Source: Nonomuraea pusilla | Lineage (GTDB): Bacteria > Actinomycetota > Actinomycetes > Streptosporangiales > Streptosporangiaceae | Reading direction: 5' to 3' | Length of the DNA: 64,000 nt | Assembly: GCF_900109355.1 (NCBI RefSeq) | Contig: NZ_FOBF01000002.1 | Span: 372,001-436,000, forward strand | Shown here: piece by piece, positions 44,201 through 53,328 of the stretch | Numbering within the stretch: position 1 is the stretch's first letter | How the letters are laid out: the number at the start of each line of letters is the position of its first letter | Made by a program: the position numbers and the translations under genes | The notes under the pieces: model-generated | What the model was told of the DNA's origin: nothing | Databases searched by the model: none | The model's input: only the letters and a program-made list of their open reading frames with translations

Positions 44201-44761
44201 TCATGGCAGGACGACGGCCAGGACGTAGCGGGCCGGTTCCGGCCCCGGGCAGCGGAACCTGGAGCTTCCCCACAGCCGGAACCGCAGGCAGTCGCCGGCG
44301 CGCAGCTCGTGCGCCTGACCGTTCGCGGTGATCTCGACGCTGCCGTCGAGGACCCAGATGTGCTGTTCGAGCCCGGGCACGGGCGGCGTGTCGTACGCGA
44401 TGTCGGCGCCCGGCCGCAGCGTGCCCTCGACCAGCTCGCCCCGCAGCCCGGGGTGCGGCGGGGAGACCGACCGGCGCGCGAAGCCGGTCTCGTCGTCGCG
44501 CCAGACCCGCTGCTCGCCGGCCCGTACGACCTGTGGCGGCTCCGCCTCGACCTCGGCGAGCAGGCGTGAGGTGGTGCGCCCGTAGGCGGCGCCGAGCCGG
44601 CCGAGCACGGCCGCGGTGGGGCTGATCTCGCCGCGTTCCAGGCGCGACAGCGTCGAACGGCTCACGCCGGAACGCTCCGCGAGCTCGTCGAGCGACCAGC
44701 CGTGCTCGCCGCGCAGCTCCGCCAGCCGCTCGGCCAGCCGGACCTCCAAGTCATCTCTCAC
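44201..44761 (-). CDS. XRE-family regulator with cupin domain
   Basis: 186 residues from the GTG at 44761 (VRDDLEVRLAERLAELR). The HTH (LDELAERSGVSRSTLSRLER) covers residues 15-70 and a cupin barrel follows (about 110-185, PVPGLEQHIWVLDGSVEITA, ELRAGDCLRFRLWGSSRF). Such proteins sense small ligands. The frame continues further 5' but only over another gene's coding strand. A dyad over the promoter (44763-44789) suggests autoregulation. Confidence 0.9.
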   Translation of the reverse strand: MRDDLEVRLAERLAELRGEHGWSLDELAERSGVSRSTLSRLERGEISPTAAVLGRLGAAYGRTTSRLLAEVEAEPPQVVRAGEQRVWRDDETGFARRSVSPPHPGLRGELVEGTLRPGADIAYDTPPVPGLEQHIWVLDGSVEITANGQAHELRAGDCLRFRLWGSSRFRCPGPEPARYVLAVVLP

Positions 44762-44762
44762 A

Positions 44763-44789
44763 TCCGGGAATCTATCCCAGATTCGGGAG
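44763..44789. promoter_or_regulatory. dyad at the XRE-cupin promoter
   Basis: TCCGGGAATCT (from 44763) and AGATTCGGGA (to 44789) form an imperfect inverted repeat with TATCCC between. The minus strand of the centre reads TAGATT, a fair -10. Confidence 0.45.
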
Positions 44790-44790
44790 A

Positions 44791-45084
44791 CTAGCGCCGC
44801 TTGCGACGGATCTTGATGTCGCGCAGGTCCGTCATGGCGACACGCAGGACCCGGTGCGGCACCCGGTGGGCCCCGAGTGCGGCGAGCGCCCGCTCGGTCG
44901 CCTCGCGCTCGCCGTCCTGCGGCCCGGCGGGCACCTGGCAGCGGAACGTGAACGACCGCAGGGTGCCGTCGTGCGTGAACGTGCCCGCCTCGGTGAACGC
45001 GGCGCCGCCCGCCGCCAGCACGGCCGCCCGCCCGGCGTCGTCCAGCTCCTCGAACGCGCCGGAGATCACTACCCTGAACATCAT
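44791..45084 (-). CDS. DUF6204-family protein
   Basis: 97 residues from the ATG at 45084 (or 96 from the next ATG), overlapping the TetR stop by 4 bp. MFRVVISGAFEELDDAGRAA, AFTEAGTFTHDGTLRSFTFR and VLRVAMTDLRDIKIRRKRR fit a small uncharacterised actinobacterial family (DUF6204) with an alternating strand pattern and a basic tail. It is likely a stable small cytoplasmic protein whose gene is co-transcribed with tetR. Confidence 0.85.
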   Translation of the reverse strand: MMFRVVISGAFEELDDAGRAAVLAAGGAAFTEAGTFTHDGTLRSFTFRCQVPAGPQDGEREATERALAALGAHRVPHRVLRVAMTDLRDIKIRRKRR

Positions 45085-45722
45085 CGGTCCTTCCGTACGG
45101 CATAGGTCAGCAGGCGCTCGCCCAGCAGGCTCTCCACCGTGTCGAGCAGGTCGAGCACGGCCGCGGCGATCGCGGCGGGCGGCTCGCCCGCGGCGGTGCG
45201 CCTGCCGATCTCGGCGTAGACGAGCGAGTGGCAGCAGCCGAGCTGCCAGGCCACCGCCCTGGGCAGGGGGTCGCCGGGCGCCGCCCCGGTCTCCTCGGCG
45301 AGCGTTTCGGCGAGGGCGTCGGTCATCTGCCCGGCCAGGTCCTCCAGCCGGGCGGTCAGGGTGGGCGCGGCGCGCATCATCTCCAGCACCCGTCCGAACC
45401 CCTCGGTGAGCCCCACGATCCGCTCCCGGCCGCGCACCTCGGCGCGCAGCCTGTCGAGCACGGCGTGGGCCGCGGACCGGCCGGGCGGACGCTCGCGCAC
45501 GATGTCGGCCAGCCGGGTGGGCGACGCCTCCTCGGGCGGCAGGACGAGGTCCTCCTTGGCGGGGAAGTAGTTGTAGAGCGTGTTGACCGACACGTCGGCG
45601 GCGGCCGCCACCTCGGCGATCGTGACCTGGTCGAATCCGCGCTCCACGAACAGGCGCACGGCGGTGTCGGCGATGCGCCGCCGTGTCTGCCGCTTCTTGC
45701 GCTCCCGCAGCCCCTCCGTCAT
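45081..45722 (-). CDS. TetR-family transcriptional regulator
   Basis: 213 residues. KKRQTRRRIADTAVRLFVER and VTIAEVAAAADVSVNTLYNY form a complete N-terminal HTH. The C-terminal ligand domain is typical (LTEGFGRVLEMMRAAPTLTA). A 22-bp dyad lies 15 bp before its start and probably serves as its operator; the divergent DMT transporter gene is about 350 bp away and may be its target. Confidence 0.92.
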   Translation of the reverse strand: MTEGLRERKKRQTRRRIADTAVRLFVERGFDQVTIAEVAAAADVSVNTLYNYFPAKEDLVLPPEEASPTRLADIVRERPPGRSAAHAVLDRLRAEVRGRERIVGLTEGFGRVLEMMRAAPTLTARLEDLAGQMTDALAETLAEETGAAPGDPLPRAVAWQLGCCHSLVYAEIGRRTAAGEPPAAIAAAVLDLLDTVESLLGERLLTYAVRKDR

Positions 45723-45737
45723 GGGCCAAAGGTTAAC

Positions 45738-45759
45738 TGGAATCCAAAATTGAAGTCCA
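45738..45759. promoter_or_regulatory. TetR operator candidate (22-bp dyad)
   Basis: The two halves TGGAATCCAAA (45738-45748) and ATTGAAGTCCA (45749-45759) form a near-perfect inverted repeat (TGGAxTxCAA ... TTGxAxTCCA). It is strikingly AT-rich and directly precedes the TetR start. Confidence 0.7.
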
Positions 45760-46071
45760 CTGCATTTTTGTGGCGGCCGCCGTCGGCGCCCTTCTCGGAA
45801 GCGCAAAGGACGTCCCTGATCTGCGCAGCGAGCGGCGTGGAGGGCCGCCGGGACACGCCCGGTTCGCCCATGCTCGTGCTGCCGGTCGTCGCGGGGACGC
45901 CCGGCCAGAGCAGCGGAAGGGGTCGTGCATGCCGGCCGACGTCCTCCCAGGCCCGCTCGGGCGGGGCCGCCGGGCGCCGCGCGCCCCGCGCCGGGCCGGC
46001 GACGGCACGCACGACCTGCCCGGGACGCGGGGCCTGCCTGGCGGGCGCGTGCGGCGGAAGGCCGGTGGGCG
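45760..46071. other. 312-bp leader before the DMT transporter gene
   Basis: No convincing gene is seen. An open frame from 45770 to 46075 ends in a TGA that overlaps the CTG start of the DMT gene, but its product (rich in Arg, Gly and Pro) matches nothing I know. Only the AT-rich first 20 bp look like promoter sequence. Confidence 0.4.
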
Positions 46072-46944
46072 CTGAGCACCGCCGTCGCGGTGGTGCTGGC
46101 CGTGTGCGCCGCCGCCTGCAACGCCCTGTCCTCGGTGCTGCAGCGCCGCGCCGCCCGCGCCGCCTCGCCCGACAAGGACTTCTCGGCACGGCTGTTCCTG
46201 AGCCTGGTCAGGCAGCCGGTGTGGATCGCCGCCATCGGCGTGCTCATCGTGGCGTTCCTGCTGCAGGCCGCGGCGCTCGGGCTCGCGGGGCTGACGCTCG
46301 TGCAGCCCATCCTCGTCATCGAGCTGCCGTTCACGCTCTTCATCGTCCGCCTGATGTTCAAGGTCAGGCTCAGGGCGCGGGAGTGGACGGCCATCCTCAG
46401 CCTGACCGGCGGGCTGGCCCTCCTGCTCGTCGCCACCGGCGCGGAGACGGGCATCGAGTCGCCCGACCGCGCCGGCTGGGTGGCGGCCGCGCTCACGACG
46501 GTCCTGCTCGTGGCCGCTCTCGTCGCCGCGTCCCGGCTGGGCGCGGACGGCCGGCGCGCGGCGCTGCTCGGGGTGGCGTCCGGCCTGTGCTTCGCCTTCA
46601 CCGCCGCGCTCATGAAGGACAGCGTGGACGTCCTCTCCGCCAGCCCCGCCGCCGTCCTGCGCACCTGGCAGGTGTACGCCATGGTGGCCGCCGGCATCGC
46701 CGCGCTGTACCTGCTGCAGAACGCCCTGCACCACGGCACCCTGGTGGTCGTCCAGCCGTCGCTGACCGTCACCGACCCGGTGGCCAGCATCGGCTTCGGC
46801 GTCGCGCTGTTCGGCGACACGATCAGGCTCGGCCTGTGGGCGGTGCCCGAGCTGGCCGGGATCGCGCTGCTGTTCTTCGGCAGCCTCAGGCTCTCCCAGT
46901 CGCCGTACGTCACCTATGACGGGATCACGCGCCCAAGCCGCTGA
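46072..46944 (+). CDS. DMT-superfamily (EamA-like) transporter
   Basis: About 290 residues and 9-10 hydrophobic spans. NALSSVLQRRAARA near the start, LVQPILVIELPFTLFIVRLM, and GTLVVVQPSLTVTDPVASIG are typical of a DMT subfamily in actinobacteria. Relatives begin M-S-T-A at the position where this gene has CTG-AGC-ACC-GCC (46072), ten bases after GGAAGG, so either CTG is the start, a GTG at 46090 is used, or the ATG was lost. It is divergent from tetR; its 3' end overlaps the convergent glycosyltransferase gene by 20 bp. Confidence 0.8.
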   Translation: MSTAVAVVLAVCAAACNALSSVLQRRAARAASPDKDFSARLFLSLVRQPVWIAAIGVLIVAFLLQAAALGLAGLTLVQPILVIELPFTLFIVRLMFKVRLRAREWTAILSLTGGLALLLVATGAETGIESPDRAGWVAAALTTVLLVAALVAASRLGADGRRAALLGVASGLCFAFTAALMKDSVDVLSASPAAVLRTWQVYAMVAAGIAALYLLQNALHHGTLVVVQPSLTVTDPVASIGFGVALFGDTIRLGLWAVPELAGIALLFFGSLRLSQSPYVTYDGITRPSR

Positions 46945-48004
46945 GCGTCCGGCGCCCGGCGCCGGTCGCGAAGCACGCCTCCGCGGGCGGGGCCGCGAAC
47001 AGCGCGCGGGCCGCGGCGCGCAGGCGCTCCCGCTCGCCGTCCTCCAGCCGGTCGAGCGCGGCGACCAGCCCGCCCGCCGAGCGGGCGTGCAGGCTCACGC
47101 CCGCCCGCTCCATCGCCAGCACGCCGTCCCTGCCGTGCCCCGGGATCGGCAGGTACGTGACGACGGGCAGCCCCGCAGCCATCGCCTCCCTGGCCGTCAT
47201 CCCGGCCGCGTTGTCGACCAGCGCGTACGCCCGCCCCATGAGCCCCGGCAGGTCGTCGTGCCAGCCGAGCCCCTCCACGCCGGCGTTCCGCAGCCGCGCG
47301 GCCAGCGCGGCGTTACGCCCGCACAGGACGACCGGGCGGTACCGGCCGGTCCGCGCGAGGACGCGGGCGGTCCGCTCCACGTCCCCCACGCCCCACGACC
47401 CGGCCGCCACCAGCACCAGGCGCCGGCCCGCGCCGGGGCCGCGCGGGGCGACGTCCAGGAACGCGGGGCGGACCAGCGGCGCGTAGCAGGACGCGGGGCG
47501 GCCGGTGACGCCGCGCACCTCCTGCGCGGTGGCCGGGTCGGGGCACAGGTAGCGGTCGTTGCCCGGGTGCAGCCAGAGCCGGTGCGCCGCGAAGTCCGTC
47601 AGCAGCACCGTGCTGCGGGCCGTGAGCAGGCCGCGCCGCCGCAGCGTGCCGGCCGCCTGGGCGGCGAGGTGGAAGGTGGAGACGACCTCGTCCGGGCGCC
47701 GGCGCCGCAGCAGCCGCAGCAGCCGCCGGGCGGCCAGCGACGTCAGGGGCGAGGCCGGCGGCGCGTGGCGCGCGGCGAAGAAGACCCGGTACACCAGCGC
47801 GTACAGCCAGGGCGCCGAGCGCATCGTCCAGCCGTACCAGCCGCGCAGGGCCGGGCCGAGCCGCAGCGGGAGCAGGTCGAGGACGTCGGCGACCTCGGCG
47901 TCGATCCCCCCGGCGGTCAGCCGCCTGGCCAGCTCGGCGGCGGCGGCGTCGTGGCCGGCGCCCATGCTCGCGCTCAGGATCAGCACCGCGCGCCGCGTTG
48001 GCAT
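46925..48004 (-). CDS. MGDG-synthase-like glycosyltransferase
   Basis: 359 residues. The start VLILSASMGAGHDAAAAELA, then STFHLAAQAAGTLRRRG, is the N-terminal domain of the diacylglycerol glycosyltransferase/MurG-like group (GT28), and ALVDNAAGMTAREAMAAGLP is the nucleotide-sugar site. WYGWTMRSAPWLYALVYRVF suggests membrane contact. It likely transfers a sugar to a lipid at the cytoplasmic membrane. The acceptor (diacylglycerol or another lipid) is not known. It is divergent from a NodB-type deacetylase, 29 bp apart. Confidence 0.85.
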   Translation of the reverse strand: MPTRRAVLILSASMGAGHDAAAAELARRLTAGGIDAEVADVLDLLPLRLGPALRGWYGWTMRSAPWLYALVYRVFFAARHAPPASPLTSLAARRLLRLLRRRRPDEVVSTFHLAAQAAGTLRRRGLLTARSTVLLTDFAAHRLWLHPGNDRYLCPDPATAQEVRGVTGRPASCYAPLVRPAFLDVAPRGPGAGRRLVLVAAGSWGVGDVERTARVLARTGRYRPVVLCGRNAALAARLRNAGVEGLGWHDDLPGLMGRAYALVDNAAGMTAREAMAAGLPVVTYLPIPGHGRDGVLAMERAGVSLHARSAGGLVAALDRLEDGERERLRAAARALFAAPPAEACFATGAGRRTLSGLGA

Positions 48005-48033
48005 GGCCGCCCCTCTCTCCCAGACTGGGCCGC

Positions 48034-48849
48034 ATGACCAGCCGCACGACCAGCCTTGTTACCAGGGGAAACGCGTTGGGGGCGGTGCTGGGGGCGGCCG
48101 CGTTGGGGTTCGCGCACGCCGCCCCCGCCGCGACGTGGCTGCCGCCCGTCAGGCGGCTGCTGCCCCGCCTGTCCGGCGTCGGGACGGACGGGCACGTCGC
48201 CCTCACCTTCGACGACGGGCCCGACCCGCGCTCGACCCCGCGCTTCCTGGACGAGCTGGACCGCCTGGGCTGCCGGGCGACGTTCTTCGTCCTCGGGGAG
48301 ATGCTGGAGCGGCACCGGGCGCTCGGCCGCCGCATCGTACGGGACGGGCACGAGCTGGGCGTGCACGGCTGGCGGCACCGCAACGCGCTGACGGTCCTCC
48401 CGGGCAGGACGGCCGCCGAGCTGCGGCGCGCGGCGGGACTCGTGGCCGAGGTGGCGGGCGCCGCTCCCGTCTGGTACCGGCCGCCGTACGGGGTGCTGAG
48501 CGCGGAGGCGGTGCTCGCCGCCCGGCGGGCCGGGCTGCGGCCGGTGCTGTGGACGGCCTGGGGGCGGGACTGGACGCGGTCGGCCACCCCCGGCTCGGTG
48601 CTGGCTGCGCTGGCGCCCGGGCTGCGCGGCGGGGCGACCCTGCTGCTGCACGACTCCGACTGCACCTCCGCGCCCGGCTCGTGGCGCGCCGCGCTCGGGG
48701 CCCTGCCGGCGGTCGTGACCGCCTGCCGGGAGGCCGGGCTGCGGGTGGGGCCGCTGCGCGACCACTGGCCGGACGTGCGCCAACGCCGCCCCCCCACTTT
48801 CCCAACAATTAACCGAAATTTCCGGAACGACGACAGGGTTGCCCTTTAA
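48034..48849 (+). CDS. polysaccharide (NodB-type) deacetylase
   Basis: 271 residues from the ATG at 48034. A hydrophobic N-terminus (residues 12-35, ALGAVLGAAALGFAHAAPAA) looks like a membrane anchor or signal peptide. NodB motifs: LTFDDGPDP, metal-binding HGWRHRN (HxxxH), RPPYGV and TLLLHDSD. It should remove N-acetyl (or O-acetyl) groups from an extracellular polysaccharide or glycolipid head group. It ends with an AT-rich tail and a terminator. Confidence 0.88.
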   Translation: MTSRTTSLVTRGNALGAVLGAAALGFAHAAPAATWLPPVRRLLPRLSGVGTDGHVALTFDDGPDPRSTPRFLDELDRLGCRATFFVLGEMLERHRALGRRIVRDGHELGVHGWRHRNALTVLPGRTAAELRRAAGLVAEVAGAAPVWYRPPYGVLSAEAVLAARRAGLRPVLWTAWGRDWTRSATPGSVLAALAPGLRGGATLLLHDSDCTSAPGSWRAALGALPAVVTACREAGLRVGPLRDHWPDVRQRRPPTFPTINRNFRNDDRVAL

Positions 48850-48858
48850 AGACATTTA

Positions 48859-48886
48859 CCGGCCTTTTTCGGTCGGCCGGGTTTTG
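48859..48886 (+). terminator. rho-independent terminator after the deacetylase gene
   Basis: CCGGCC (48859-48864) pairs with GGCCGG (48875-48880), followed by GTTTTG. It lies in a 180-bp AT-richer gap before the hopanoid operon. Confidence 0.65.
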
Positions 48887-49031
48887 CCTTTCCGACAGCG
48901 CGACGGATGACCCGGACATCGGCTCCGAACAGCACTTATTCCGAATCTCAATATTCACTCAGCAGGCGCCCGTTAAACACCCATGAGGCGGCGTGTGCGC
49001 GTTTATGGACGCGTGCAACGGAGAGCCTTGG

Positions 49032-49906
49032 ATGCATGCCGAAACGGGCCGGACGGCGCATATGACCGTCGAGACGAGGGCGCGCGAGGAGAATTTCCCC
49101 GTCGCTTCCCGGCTGCTGCCCCGGGTCCACCGCAGCCGTCTGCTCGCCGTGTACGCCTTCGCCCGCTGGGTGGACGACGTCGGTGACGAACGACCGCGCG
49201 ACGAGGCGCTGCGCCTGCTCGACACCGTCGAGGACGACCTGCGCCGCCTCTACGAGGGGGACGCCCCCCGCCTGCCGGTCGTCCGCGGGCTGGCGCCCGT
49301 CGTCACCGCCTGCTCCATCCCGGTCGCGCCGTTCCTCGCCCTCGTCCAGGCCAACCGGCTCGACCAGGCCGTCAGCCGGTACCGCACCTTCGACGACCTG
49401 CTCGCGTACTGCGAGCTGTCGGCGAACCCGGTGGGCCGCATCGTGCTGCACGTGTTCGGCGCGGCCACCGAGGAGCACCTGCGGCTGTCCGACCGGATCT
49501 GCACGGCGCTGCAGATCGTCGAGCACTGCCAGGACGTCGCCGAGGACCACGCGCGCGGCCGCGTCTACCTGCCGGCAGAGGACCTGCGGCGGTTCGGCTG
49601 CTCCGAGTCCGACCTGCGCGCGGCGAGCACGCCGCGGCGCCTGCGCCTCGCCGTCGCCCTGCAGGTGGACAGGGCCGAGCGGCTGCTGCGCGCGGGGGAG
49701 CCGCTCACCGCGTCGCTGACCGGCCTCGCCCGCGTCGCCGTCTCCGGCTACGTCGCGGGCGGCCAGGCCACGGTCGCCGCCCTGCGGCGGGCCGGGCACG
49801 ACGTCCTCGGCCGGTCCGTCCGGCCGCGCAGGACCGTGCTGGCGGCGGCGTGGCTGCGCCTCCTGGCGCGGGGCGGACGCCATGACCACGACGTGAAGGA
49901 GGTCCT

Positions 49907-49910
<4 letters not shown>
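49032..49910 (+). CDS. hpnC: HpnC, hydroxysqualene synthase
   Basis: 292 residues if read from the ATG at 49032 (after GGAGAG); an ATG at 49062 is also possible. It is a trans-isoprenyl-diphosphate synthase-like protein: RARRENFPVASRLLP-like start (RAREENFPVASRLLP), Asp-rich motif ARWVDDVGDE and second motif EHCQDVAEDHARGRVYLPAE. In the hopanoid route HpnD makes presqualene diphosphate, HpnC converts it to hydroxysqualene, and HpnE reduces it to squalene. It is first in a seven-gene operon and overlaps hpnD by 4 bp. Confidence 0.9.
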
Positions 49911-50826
<916 letters not shown>

Positions 50827-50830
<4 letters not shown>

Positions 50831-52308
50831 CCGGCCCGATGAACGGCCCGGCGAGCGGCCCGGCGAGCGGCCCGATGAACGGCGCGGCGAGCGCGCCGAC
50901 GGGCGGGCGGGCCCCGGTCGTGGTCGTCGGGGGCGGGCTGGCCGGCGTGGCCGCCGCCGTGGCGCTCGGCGAGGCCGGCCACCGCGTCACCCTGTACGAG
51001 GCCCGCCCCCGCCTCGGCGGCGCCGCGCACTCCTTCCACCGCGGCGACCTCGTGGTGGACAACGGCCAGCACGTCTTCCTGCGCTGCTGCACCGCCTACC
51101 GGGGCCTGCTCGACCGGCTCGGCGCGCCGGGCGACGCCCCGCTGCAGGACCGCTTCGACATCAGCGTGCTCACCCCCGACGGACGCCGGGGCCGGCTGCG
51201 CCGCCTTCCGCTGCCCGGGCCGCTGCACCTCCTGCCCGCGCTGGCGGCGTACCCGCTGCTGAGCCCGGCGGACCGGCTGCGCGCGGTGCGCGGCTCGCTC
51301 GCGCTGCGCCGCCTCGACCCCGCCGACCCCGAGCTCGACCGCGTGGACCTGGCGGCCTGGCTGTCCGCGCACGGCCAGGGCGAGGCCGCCAAGGACGCGC
51401 TGTGGGACCTGTTCGCGGTGGCCGCGCTGAACGTGCGCGCGCAGGACGCCGCGCTCGGTCCCGCCGCGATGGTGTTCAGGACGGCGCTGCTCGGCCGGGC
51501 CGGCGCCGCCGACATCGGCGTGCCCGCCGTGCCGCTCGGCCGGCTGCACCACACGGCGGCCCGCGCCGCGGTCGTCCGGCTCGGCGGCGACGTGCGGCTG
51601 TCGGCGAAGGTCACCGCCGTCGAGCCCGGACCGGCCGTCGTCGTGGACGGCTCCAGGGTGGAGGCGTCCGCCGTGATCCTGGCAGTCCCGCACGAGCAGG
51701 CCGCCCGGCTGCTGCCCGCGTCGGCCGCGCCCGAGCGGGAGGCGTGGAGCGGCCTGTCGGCCAGCCCCATCGTCAACGTCCACGTCGTCTACGACGGGCG
51801 GGTCACCGAACTCCCGTTCGCGGCGGCGGTCGGCTCGCCCGTGCAGTGGGTGTTCGACAAGACGCGGGTCGCCGGGGTGCGCGGCGGCCAGTACCTCGCC
51901 GTCTCGGTCTCGGCCGCGGGCGACTGGATCGACGTCCCGACGGCGCGGGCCAGGGAGACGTTCCTGCCCGCGCTCGAACGGCTCCTCCCCGGGGCGCGGG
52001 ACGCCCGGGTCGTGGACTTCTTCGTCACCAGGGAGCGGCGGGCCACGTTCCTGCAGGGGCCGGGCAGCGGCGCGCTCAGGCCGCTCGCGGCGACCCGCTG
52101 GCCCGGCCTGTTCCTCGCCGGCTCGTGGACCGCCACCGGCTGGCCCGACACGATGGAGGGCGCCGTGCGCAGCGGGCTCACCGCCGCCAGGCTGGTCCGC
52201 CGCCACCTGAGCGGCGGCAGGGGGCACACCAGCGGGGAGCCGGCGCGCCGACCCCTGCGGGCGTACGGCGCGGGACGCGCCTGGGCGGCCGAGGAAGCGG
52301 TCCGATGA
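50827..52308 (+). CDS. hpnE: HpnE, FAD-dependent squalene-forming oxidoreductase
   Basis: 493 residues, ATGA overlap with hpnD. The Rossmann start VVVVGGGLAGVAAAVALGEA and the end SWTATGWPDTMEGAVRSGLT are those of phytoene-desaturase-like HpnE, which reduces hydroxysqualene to squalene. The first 28 residues are a repeat of GPMNGPASGP-like units with no family counterpart. Next gene overlaps by 4 bp. Confidence 0.93.
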
Positions 52309-53327
52309 GCGGCAGGCCGGGCGTGATCGTCCCGCCCTCCGTGACGGCCGCCCGCGAGCTGGTGGAGCCGGTGCTGCGCGCCGCCGTGTCCAGGCTCGAC
52401 CCGGTCACGGCCCGCGTGGCCGCCTACCACCTCGGCTGGGCCGACGCCGACGGCAGGCCCGCCCCGTCCGGCGGGGGCAAGGCGCTGCGTCCCGCGCTCG
52501 CCGTGCTGTCGGCCCGCGCCGCCGCGGCCGCGGACTGCCTGCACGCCGCCGCCGCGACCGAACTCGTCCACGCCTTCTCCCTGCTGCACGACGACATCAT
52601 GGACGGCGACGCCACCCGCAGGCACCGCCGCGCCGCCTGGGCCGTCTTCGGCGAGCCCGCCGCCATCCTCGCGGGCGACGCGCTGCTCGCCCTCGCCGGG
52701 GAGCTGCTGCTGGAGGACGACTGCCCCGGTCACGCCCGCGCCGCCCGCCTGCTGGCCGTCACCGTCCGCGACCTGATCGCCGGGCAGGCGCTCGACCTGG
52801 AGTTCGAGCGGCGCGACGACGTGACGCTCGACGAATGCCTGCGCATGGCGGCCGGCAAGACCGGCTCGCTCATCGCGTGCGCCTGCTCGATCGGCGCCGT
52901 CGCCGTGGACGGGCCCGTCCCGCTCGCCGGCGCGCTCTCGGCGTTCGGCGCCGAGGTGGGGCTCGCCTTCCAGCTCGCCGACGACCTCCTCGGCATCTGG
53001 GGCGCGCCCGCCGCCACCGGCAAGCCCGTGCTGTCGGACCTGCGCTCCCGCAAGAAGTCGCTGCCCATCGTCGCCGCCCTCACCAGCGGCACCCGGGCGG
53101 GCGACCGGCTCGCCGCCCTGCTGGCGGCCCCCGGGCCGCTGCCGGAGGCCACCCTGCGCCAGGCCGCCGCGCTCGTCGAGGAGGCGGGCGGGCGGGCCTG
53201 GGCCGAGGCGGAGGCCAAGCACCGGCTCGACGCCGCGGGACGCCACCTCGCCGCCGCCGGGCTGCCGCCCGCCGTGCACGCCGACCTCCTCGACATCGCC
53301 CGCTTCCTCACCTCGCGAGGTCACTGA
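52305..53327 (+). CDS. polyprenyl (farnesyl) diphosphate synthase
   Basis: 340 residues, overlapping hpnE by 4 bp. First aspartate-rich motif LLHDDIMDGD, second motif QLADDLLGIWG, and GKTGSLIACACSIGA between them. It builds prenyl diphosphates from IPP and an allylic starter. In hopanoid clusters of actinomycetes this gene usually gives farnesyl diphosphate for HpnD. Chain length was not determined; small-to-medium side chains near the first motif (Phe-Ser-Leu-Leu-His) are compatible with C15. Confidence 0.9.
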   Translation: MSGRPGVIVPPSVTAARELVEPVLRAAVSRLDPVTARVAAYHLGWADADGRPAPSGGGKALRPALAVLSARAAAAADCLHAAAATELVHAFSLLHDDIMDGDATRRHRRAAWAVFGEPAAILAGDALLALAGELLLEDDCPGHARAARLLAVTVRDLIAGQALDLEFERRDDVTLDECLRMAAGKTGSLIACACSIGAVAVDGPVPLAGALSAFGAEVGLAFQLADDLLGIWGAPAATGKPVLSDLRSRKKSLPIVAALTSGTRAGDRLAALLAAPGPLPEATLRQAAALVEEAGGRAWAEAEAKHRLDAAGRHLAAAGLPPAVHADLLDIARFLTSRGH

Positions 53328-53328
53328 C

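Noticed and set aside
45770..46075. Possible 101-codon gene before the DMT transporter
   Set aside because: No ribosome site, Arg/Gly/Pro-rich product and no family; only its stop overlap with the CTG start is of note.
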